The position numbers and the translations under genes are program-made. From assembly GCF_002734285.1 (NCBI RefSeq), contig NZ_NSEA01000019.1, positions 166,212-230,211 of the forward strand: DNA of 64,000 nucleotides, given 5' to 3'. The notes beneath the pieces were generated by a model. It worked only from the letters and a program-made list of their open reading frames with translations, ran no database searches and was not told the DNA's origin. Positions 59,352 to 64,000 of this stretch are shown here, in pieces (positions within the stretch are counted from its first letter, which is position 1; the number at the start of each line of letters is the position of its first letter). The stretch is from Fredinandcohnia onubensis (GTDB lineage Bacteria; Bacillota; Bacilli; Bacillales; Bacillaceae_L).

Positions 59352-59834
59352 ATGTCAGCTGAAACCTTAGTCTCAACACTCAAAAAAATTCTTATTTTAC
59401 ATCAAAACCTACTTAAGCTTTCTGAGCGAAAAACAGAAATCCTGAAAAAAGGCGACATAGATGCCCTCAACGAACAAATGAAAGAAGAACTAAAATACAT
59501 TTTAGCAATCAGGCAAATGGAGAATGAACGGATTGCCATTGTCGATAAATTGCTTGGACCACGTGTGCAAGAGAAGACATTATTGAAATGTATTGAAGCA
59601 GCTACTGAGCCAATACGTTCTGAGTTAATGGAATTACATGAGGACCTGCTTATAGTAATTAAAGAATTAAAAGCAGTTAATGAGTTAAATCAGCAGCTCA
59701 CACACCAGTCACTGCAGTACGTGAACATGTCGTTGGACATGCTTCTGCCACAGGAACAAACCGCTACCTATGTCAACCCAGCGGGAACAAGAGAGAAAAA
59801 GCAAACACGCTCGATGTTTGATTCGAAAGCTTAA
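59352..59834 (+). CDS. flgN: FlgN-family flagellar chaperone (YvyG)
   Basis: A 160-residue helical protein that guards the hook-filament junction proteins FlgK and FlgL before export. The sequence is three long helices (e.g. LILHQNLLKLSERKTEILKK, QMENERIAIVDKLLG) and a flexible tail. AAAGGAGG precedes the ATG. The two clients follow directly, the usual arrangement. Confidence 0.92.
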   Translation: MSAETLVSTLKKILILHQNLLKLSERKTEILKKGDIDALNEQMKEELKYILAIRQMENERIAIVDKLLGPRVQEKTLLKCIEAATEPIRSELMELHEDLLIVIKELKAVNELNQQLTHQSLQYVNMSLDMLLPQEQTATYVNPAGTREKKQTRSMFDSKA

Positions 59835-59849
59835 TCGGAGGATGGAAAA

Positions 59850-61400
59850 ATGGTATCAACCTTTCATGGACTAGAAACTGCACGCCGCGGCATGATGACC
59901 CAGCAAAGTGCGTTATATACAACTGGACATAATATTGCGAATGCAAATACACCTGGTTACTCAAGACAACGCGTCAACTTTTCGCAGACAAATCCATATC
60001 CATCTCCTGGTCTAAATGCACCAAAAATGCCTGGACAGATTGGAACTGGTGTTGAAGCTGGTACGATTCAACGTGTGCGCGAAAGCTTTTTAGACGTACA
60101 ATTCCGTGGTGAGCAAACAAAAACGAGCTACTGGGGAACACGTGCAAGCGCATTGGAGAAGATGGAAGAGATCATGAACGAACCAACGGAAACGGGGCTT
60201 GCAAATACGATGAACCAATTCTGGCAGTCCTTGCAGGATTTAGCGGCAAACCCAGAGGACCAAGGTGCACGTTCGGTAGTGCGCCAAAGAGGTGAAATGG
60301 TAGCAAATACGTTTAACTATCTATCAAACTCTTTAACTGCGATAAAAGACGACTTTGGCAAACAAATCAGTGTAACTGTGAAAACAGTAAACTCGCTTTC
60401 TGACCAAATTAGTAAATTAAACAAGCAAATTTCAGAGATTGAGCCAGTCGGTTATTTGCCAAACGACTTATATGACGAACGCGATCGGTTAATCGATGAG
60501 CTTTCGAAATTTGTTGAAATTAAGGTTCATCCACCTAGAAGCAGTGGTGGTGACTCCTTACCGGTTGCGGAAGGAATTTTAGATATTTCAATTGTTGGTG
60601 AGAACGGGACAGAGACCAAATTAATTGATGGAAGTAATTTTAAAAAGCTTTCAGTCGTACCTGCACTGGACTCAGATGGAGACGGAGTAAATGATCAACC
60701 AACGGGTCCTGTAACTGGATTTCAATTAGACGGACAAACTGTACCTTTTGTTCGTAGCGGAGAAATGAAGGCTTTAGTTGAAGCATACGGATATGTGGAA
60801 AATGGCGAGGAAAAAGGCATTTATAACAAAATGCTAGATGACTTGGATAAAATGGCGTATTCGTTTGTGACACAGTTCAATGCTGTGCATAGTCAAGGGT
60901 ATACATTGAAGACTTCAATAGATGGAAGTAATCCTGGTGGCGACTTCTTTGAACCGTTTAACAATGGATATAAAAACGCAGCAGCAGCAATAAGCGTTTC
61001 TTCTAACATAGACAATTTAAGTAATATCGCTGCTTCAAATGCCCCTGGGGAATCAGGGAATGGTTTGAATGCTACAAATCTAGCAAATGTAAAGAACATA
61101 GATTTTAGCAATATACCAGGTTCAGAAATAAAGGCAGGTAGTATTCAATCCTTCTATGAATCTCTTATCGGATCAATGGGAGTAGACTCTCAGGAAGCAA
61201 TCCGTATGGCGGATAATGCAACAGTACTGAAGGATTCTGTAGAAAACCGCCGTCAATCTGTAAGTGCGGTTTCGTTAGATGAAGAAATGACGAACATGAT
61301 CAAATTCCAGCATGCCTACAACGGGTCTGCCAGAATGATTACAGTACTCGACGAAATGCTTGATCGAATCATTAATGGCCTTGGCACTGGTGGAAGGTAG
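59850..61400 (+). CDS. flgK: Flagellar hook-associated protein 1, FlgK
   Basis: A 516-residue structural protein of the hook-filament junction, exported through the flagellar type III machine. The N-terminal rod/hook domain reads MVSTFHGLETARRGMMTQQS and HNIANANTPGYSRQRV; the C-terminal heptad helix is MTNMIKFQHAYNGSARMITVLDEMLD. The middle D2 domain carries a DSDGDGVNDQPTGP loop that looks like a calcium-binding motif, an addition beyond the core. CGGAGG precedes the ATG. flgL follows after 12 bases. Confidence 0.95.
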   Translation: MVSTFHGLETARRGMMTQQSALYTTGHNIANANTPGYSRQRVNFSQTNPYPSPGLNAPKMPGQIGTGVEAGTIQRVRESFLDVQFRGEQTKTSYWGTRASALEKMEEIMNEPTETGLANTMNQFWQSLQDLAANPEDQGARSVVRQRGEMVANTFNYLSNSLTAIKDDFGKQISVTVKTVNSLSDQISKLNKQISEIEPVGYLPNDLYDERDRLIDELSKFVEIKVHPPRSSGGDSLPVAEGILDISIVGENGTETKLIDGSNFKKLSVVPALDSDGDGVNDQPTGPVTGFQLDGQTVPFVRSGEMKALVEAYGYVENGEEKGIYNKMLDDLDKMAYSFVTQFNAVHSQGYTLKTSIDGSNPGGDFFEPFNNGYKNAAAAISVSSNIDNLSNIAASNAPGESGNGLNATNLANVKNIDFSNIPGSEIKAGSIQSFYESLIGSMGVDSQEAIRMADNATVLKDSVENRRQSVSAVSLDEEMTNMIKFQHAYNGSARMITVLDEMLDRIINGLGTGGR

Positions 61401-61412
61401 GTGTAAAAAAAC

Positions 61413-62294
61413 ATGCGCGTAACACAATCGATGTTAACGAATAACATGCTGAGAAACTTAAGTAGCAGCTACGAGAGACTGGGTAAATATCAGGAACAAT
61501 TAAACACACAGAAGAAAATTACCAAGCCATCTGATGACCCAGTAGTTGCGATTAAGGGGATGCGATATCGTACAGACCTTAAGGAAATCGAGCAATACCA
61601 GCGGAACCTATCTGAAGCATACACTTGGATGGAGTCATCGGATGATGCAATGGATAAAATGACTCAGGCGCTTCACCGTGTCAGGGAATTGACAGTGCAG
61701 GCGAGCACTGGAACGAATGGTGCAGATGAAAAAGCGAATATTGCAATTGAGATTGAGCAATTAAAAGAACATATTGCGACAATTGCTAATACAAAGGTTG
61801 GGAATAAGTATTTATTTAATGGAACAAATACGAGTGAAGGCCCAGTTGATCCAACAACCAATTCAATAGTGTCCGCTAATAATAAAGATGTTTTTCTAGA
61901 AGTATCTAAAAATGTTCAGATGAATGTCAATGTGAAACCGACCGAACTTTTTAAAGGGAATAATGCGAATGATATTTTTACTGAACTTGACAATTTAATT
62001 CAAGATCTTAACTCGAATGGTGATGTCGGAAAATATCTAGATACTATAGACTCCCACACATCGAATGTTGTTGCAACTCGTGCTGATCTTGGGGCGAGAT
62101 ATAACCGCATTGAATTGATTGATAACAGACTGGGTTCACAAGAGGTTATTGCGACGAAGATTATCTCGGAAAACGAAGATGCTGAAATGGAAAAGGTTAT
62201 TATTAATCTAACCACTGCGGAAGCAGTACACCGTGCAGCACTTGGAGTAGGCGCAAAAATTATGCAACCAACACTAATGGACTTTTTACGTTAA
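61413..62294 (+). CDS. flgL: Flagellar hook-associated protein 3, FlgL
   Basis: A 293-residue junction protein between FlgK and the flagellin filament. Flagellin-like ends: MRVTQSMLTNNMLRNLSSSY with KKITKPSDDPVVAIKGM at the N-terminus, and ATRADLGARYNRIELIDNRL with AEMEKVIINLTTAEAVHRAAL at the C-terminus. Length is normal. AGGTAGGTG stands before the ATG. A hairpin with T run follows the stop, inside the operon. Confidence 0.95.
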   Translation: MRVTQSMLTNNMLRNLSSSYERLGKYQEQLNTQKKITKPSDDPVVAIKGMRYRTDLKEIEQYQRNLSEAYTWMESSDDAMDKMTQALHRVRELTVQASTGTNGADEKANIAIEIEQLKEHIATIANTKVGNKYLFNGTNTSEGPVDPTTNSIVSANNKDVFLEVSKNVQMNVNVKPTELFKGNNANDIFTELDNLIQDLNSNGDVGKYLDTIDSHTSNVVATRADLGARYNRIELIDNRLGSQEVIATKIISENEDAEMEKVIINLTTAEAVHRAALGVGAKIMQPTLMDFLR

Positions 62295-62321
62295 GCTATC
62301 TTGTTATGAGATAGCTTTTTT
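62293..62321 (+). terminator. Terminator-like hairpin between flgL and yviE
   Basis: AAGCTATC pairs with GATAGCTT, followed by a six-T run, starting at the flgL stop codon. The yviE ribosome site comes 10 bases later, so this is probably a partial terminator that lowers expression of yviE-fliW-csrA. Confidence 0.75.
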
Positions 62322-62336
62322 ATTAGAGGTGAAACT

Positions 62337-62927
62337 ATGAAGTTAGCTCAAATACGCTTAGAATCTCAGAATGCAAAAATCGGGATGAGAACTGTAAAAC
62401 CAGTTCAAGAAATTCAACAACCAAAAGCAGATTTATCAATAGAACAACCAAAAGCAGAGATGACGATTCAAACTACACCTGGAAAGCTGACAATTGATCA
62501 AACTGAAGCGTGGGCAGATATGGATTTAAAGCATATTTCTCGTCGTATTGCTGAAGCCGCCGATAAGGGCTACCAAGATTCCCTTGAAGGAATTGCAAGA
62601 CGAGCGCTAGAAGGCCAGGAACTTATGAAAATAGAGAATAGTGGAAATCCAATCGCACAAATCGCCAAAAGAAATAGCGAAGGACCAGAGCTCAAGTTTA
62701 ATGTGGGATGGATACCTTCTCACTTTAGTGTTAAGACTAATTATGTTCCGGCCGAGGTAGACATTGAAGTGAATGTGAAAAAACCAAATATAAATGTTGG
62801 GATTAACAAACCAATTCACGAATACACTCCTGGAAAAGTAGATATAACTTTGGACCAAAAACAATCATTGAAAGTTGATTTTGCTAATTTAAAATATATC
62901 GGTGTAAACTACGAGCAACAGATTTAA
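62337..62927 (+). CDS. yviE: YviE, flagellar operon protein (DUF6470 type)
   Basis: A 196-residue protein found between flgL and fliW in bacilli. The sequence is beta-rich with repeats of the type P-K-A-D/E-(M/L)-x-I-x, and many valine-alternating strands at the end (VDIEVNVKKPNINVGI). No signal peptide or membrane helix. A central helix DKGYQDSLEGIARRALEGQ is conserved. Its function is unknown. GAGGTG precedes the ATG. Confidence 0.88.
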   Translation: MKLAQIRLESQNAKIGMRTVKPVQEIQQPKADLSIEQPKAEMTIQTTPGKLTIDQTEAWADMDLKHISRRIAEAADKGYQDSLEGIARRALEGQELMKIENSGNPIAQIAKRNSEGPELKFNVGWIPSHFSVKTNYVPAEVDIEVNVKKPNINVGINKPIHEYTPGKVDITLDQKQSLKVDFANLKYIGVNYEQQI

Positions 62928-62943
62928 AAAAGGTTGTGAAGAA

Positions 62944-63387
62944 ATGAAAATTGAAACGAAATATCATGGTGAGATACATATAGAAGAAAAGGATATTATT
63001 ACGTTTGCGAATGGAATACCCGGATTTTTAGTAGAAAAGAAATTTATCTTTTTACCCTTTGGTGAAGATACAGGTATTTCAATTATGCAATCTGTTAACA
63101 ATGCAAAGCTAGCCTTCGTTGTTACTAACCCATTCCTTTTCTTAAAAGAATATGATTTTACAATTGACGATCAAGTGGTTGAACAGCTACAACTTGAATC
63201 AGAAAAAGATGTTACGGTTTATGTGATTTTAACCGTTCAAGATCCATTCGAAAAAACAACAGCGAACATGCAAGCTCCTGTTATTATAAATTCAAAAAAA
63301 CAATTAGCTAAGCAAGTTATATTAACAAATACTTCATATCAAACAAAGCATTCAATTTTTGAAAAAAGAAAAGTATCGGCTAAATAG
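62944..63387 (+). CDS. fliW: Flagellar assembly factor FliW
   Basis: A 147-residue protein that binds either flagellin or CsrA. When flagellin is used up FliW seizes CsrA and relieves its block on hag translation. Signatures are [21 protein letters not shown] at the start and the [13 protein letters not shown] strand, then [17 protein letters not shown]. It overlaps no neighbour and csrA starts 12 bases on. AAAGGTTGTGA stands before the ATG. Confidence 0.96.
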   Translation: MKIETKYHGEIHIEEKDIITFANGIPGFLVEKKFIFLPFGEDTGISIMQSVNNAKLAFVVTNPFLFLKEYDFTIDDQVVEQLQLESEKDVTVYVILTVQDPFEKTTANMQAPVIINSKKQLAKQVILTNTSYQTKHSIFEKRKVSAK

Positions 63388-63398
63388 GAGGTGGGAGA

Positions 63399-63632
63399 AT
63401 GCTTGTATTAACTAGAAAAATCAATGAATCAATAAAAATTGGTGATGATATTGAAATTACAATATTATCAGTGAGTGGAGAACAAATTAAAATCGGAATA
63501 GAAGCACCCAAACATATTGAAATCCACCGGAAAGAAGTTTACCTAGATATTCAAAATGAAAACAACCAAGCCTCCCAAACCTCAATAGATTTGTTAAAAC
63601 AGCTGAATATCAATTTTAAGAATACCCGTTGA
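63399..63632 (+). CDS. csrA: Carbon storage regulator CsrA
   Basis: A 77-residue RNA-binding dimer that represses flagellin translation by covering the hag ribosome site. The N-terminal [20 protein letters not shown], the [19 protein letters not shown] strand and the conserved Arg/His face are present. AGGAGGTGGG stands before the ATG. A terminator overlaps its stop codon, and its target leader lies immediately downstream. Confidence 0.97.
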   Translation: MLVLTRKINESIKIGDDIEITILSVSGEQIKIGIEAPKHIEIHRKEVYLDIQNENNQASQTSIDLLKQLNINFKNTR

Positions 63633-63657
63633 TCTATAAATGATAGCGGGTATTTTT
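63621..63657 (+). terminator. Intrinsic terminator after csrA
   Basis: AATACCCG pairs with CGGGTATT, followed by TTTATTT. The stem starts before the csrA stop codon. Confidence 0.85.
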
Positions 63658-63692
63658 ATTTAAGAATTTTGTAGAAAAAACTAAAAATCTAT

Positions 63693-63718
63693 TAAACAAT
63701 TACAAAACATGTCGATAT
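63693..63718 (+). promoter_or_regulatory. SigD promoter of hag
   Basis: TAAA (63693-63696), 14 bp, GTCGATAT (63711-63718): one base from the SigD -10 consensus. Transcription should start near 63726, giving a leader of about 100 bases. Confidence 0.85.
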
Positions 63719-63785
63719 ATAGGATGTAAAACAAATAAGTACAAAAGGCGGCCGACTTTCGTACTGTTTGTTAATATATCAAATT

Positions 63786-63799
63786 CCACAAGGACGTGG
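63786..63799 (+). promoter_or_regulatory. CsrA-binding hairpin (BS1) in the hag leader
   Basis: CCAC pairs with GTGG, presenting AAGGAC in the loop; ACAAGGACGT equals the CsrA consensus (ACANGGANGT). In B. subtilis this site helps a CsrA dimer reach the second site over the Shine-Dalgarno. Confidence 0.88.
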
Positions 63800-63809
63800 G
63801 ATACAACAT

Positions 63810-63822
63810 TCAAGGAGGAAAT
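63810..63822 (+). promoter_or_regulatory. CsrA site BS2 overlapping the hag ribosome binding site
   Basis: TCAAGGAGGAAAT holds the Shine-Dalgarno AAGGAGG, 9 nt before the hag ATG, and the GGA that CsrA binds. Together with BS1 it allows a CsrA dimer to block translation. Confidence 0.8.
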
Positions 63823-63827
63823 AAGAA

Positions 63828-64000
63828 ATGAGAATTAACCATAATATTGCAGCGCTTAACACTTATCGTCAATTGAACAGCGCGACGAATGCTCAATCAA
63901 GTTCAATGGAGAAATTATCTTCAGGTTTACGTATTAATAGAGCAGGGGATGACGCTGCTGGTCTAGCAATCTCTGAAAAAATGCGTGGACAAATTCGTGG
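63828..64000 (+). CDS. hag: Flagellin Hag (3' truncated by window edge)
   Basis: Start of the filament protein. Only the first 57 residues are in the window: [20 protein letters not shown], then [33 protein letters not shown], the highly conserved D0/D1 region of flagellins. It has its own SigD promoter and a CsrA-controlled leader. The C-terminal part lies beyond base 64000. Confidence 0.97.
   Translation, partial: MRINHNIAALNTYRQLNSATNAQSSSMEKLSSGLRINRAGDDAAGLAISEKMRGQIR

Overview
The window looks like chromosome of a low-GC, motile, spore-former-type Firmicute of the family Bacillaceae. The 47.9-64 kb part keeps the Bacillus subtilis order tagO - LCP protein (yvhJ/tagV) - yvyE - degS - degU - degV - comFA - comFB - comFC - yvyF - flgM - flgN - flgK - flgL - yviE - fliW - csrA - hag. 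Ribosome binding sites are AGGAGG-like, GTG and TTG starts are common, and SigD-type promoters (TAAA...GCCGATAT) precede flgM and hag. I cannot name the species; a Neobacillus/Cytobacillus-like bacillus is a guess.

0-10.2 kb: the 3' end of one sugar ABC permease and a flavoprotein on the minus strand are followed by a catabolic operon for sialic acid (N-acetylneuraminate): nanA aldolase, an SGNH esterase, an ABC importer (lipoprotein plus two CUT1 permeases, no ATPase), nanE, nanK and an RpiR-type regulator. A sigma-A promoter with an extended -10 and an overlapping cre-like site lies in front of nanA.

10.2-25 kb is an accessory region. It holds a CBS-domain protein with an N-terminal helical region carrying an RNxxxH (HEPN-type) motif; an 887-residue TPR protein containing a degenerate dynamin-like GTPase domain; VanZ-like proteins; and a tight three-gene operon encoding two divergent dynamin-type GTPases and a tail-anchored coiled-coil protein. 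An IS3 remnant lies next. Then come tiny membrane ORFs, one behind a c-di-GMP-I riboswitch, and an LPXTG-type surface protein with its own class D sortase. An imperfectly palindromic repeat of about 29 bp (core GGGACAAGGGACCTGTCCC) recurs about ten times up to 20.4 kb and is absent afterwards. It often sits exactly at the 3' ends of genes, and in two cases supplies their last codons.

25-50 kb is a cell-envelope region: a class B penicillin-binding protein, a secreted SGNH protein with an acyltransferase-3, gtaB, mnaA, a MurJ/Wzx-like flippase, glycosyltransferases, a Wzy-like polymerase, an amidase, a very large repeat-bearing glucosaminidase, an LtaS-like phosphoglycerol transferase, TagA, TagO and an LCP ligase. 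Together these would make and attach wall teichoic acid and/or another anionic polysaccharide, and remodel peptidoglycan.

50-64 kb carries the regulators DegS/DegU, the comF competence genes (interrupted by an orphan class D sortase), a ParE/RelE-like toxin-antitoxin pair between comFC and yvyF, and the late flagellar operon ending in the FliW-CsrA-Hag circuit. A textbook CsrA-binding leader lies upstream of the flagellin gene, which runs off the right edge.

The best candidates for something new are the dynamin-like operon with its TPR pseudo-dynamin neighbour, the HEPN-CBS protein beside it, the c-di-GMP-riboswitch-controlled 43-residue membrane peptide, and the 3'-end-associated palindromic repeat. 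All functional statements rest on motif reading, not on database searches.
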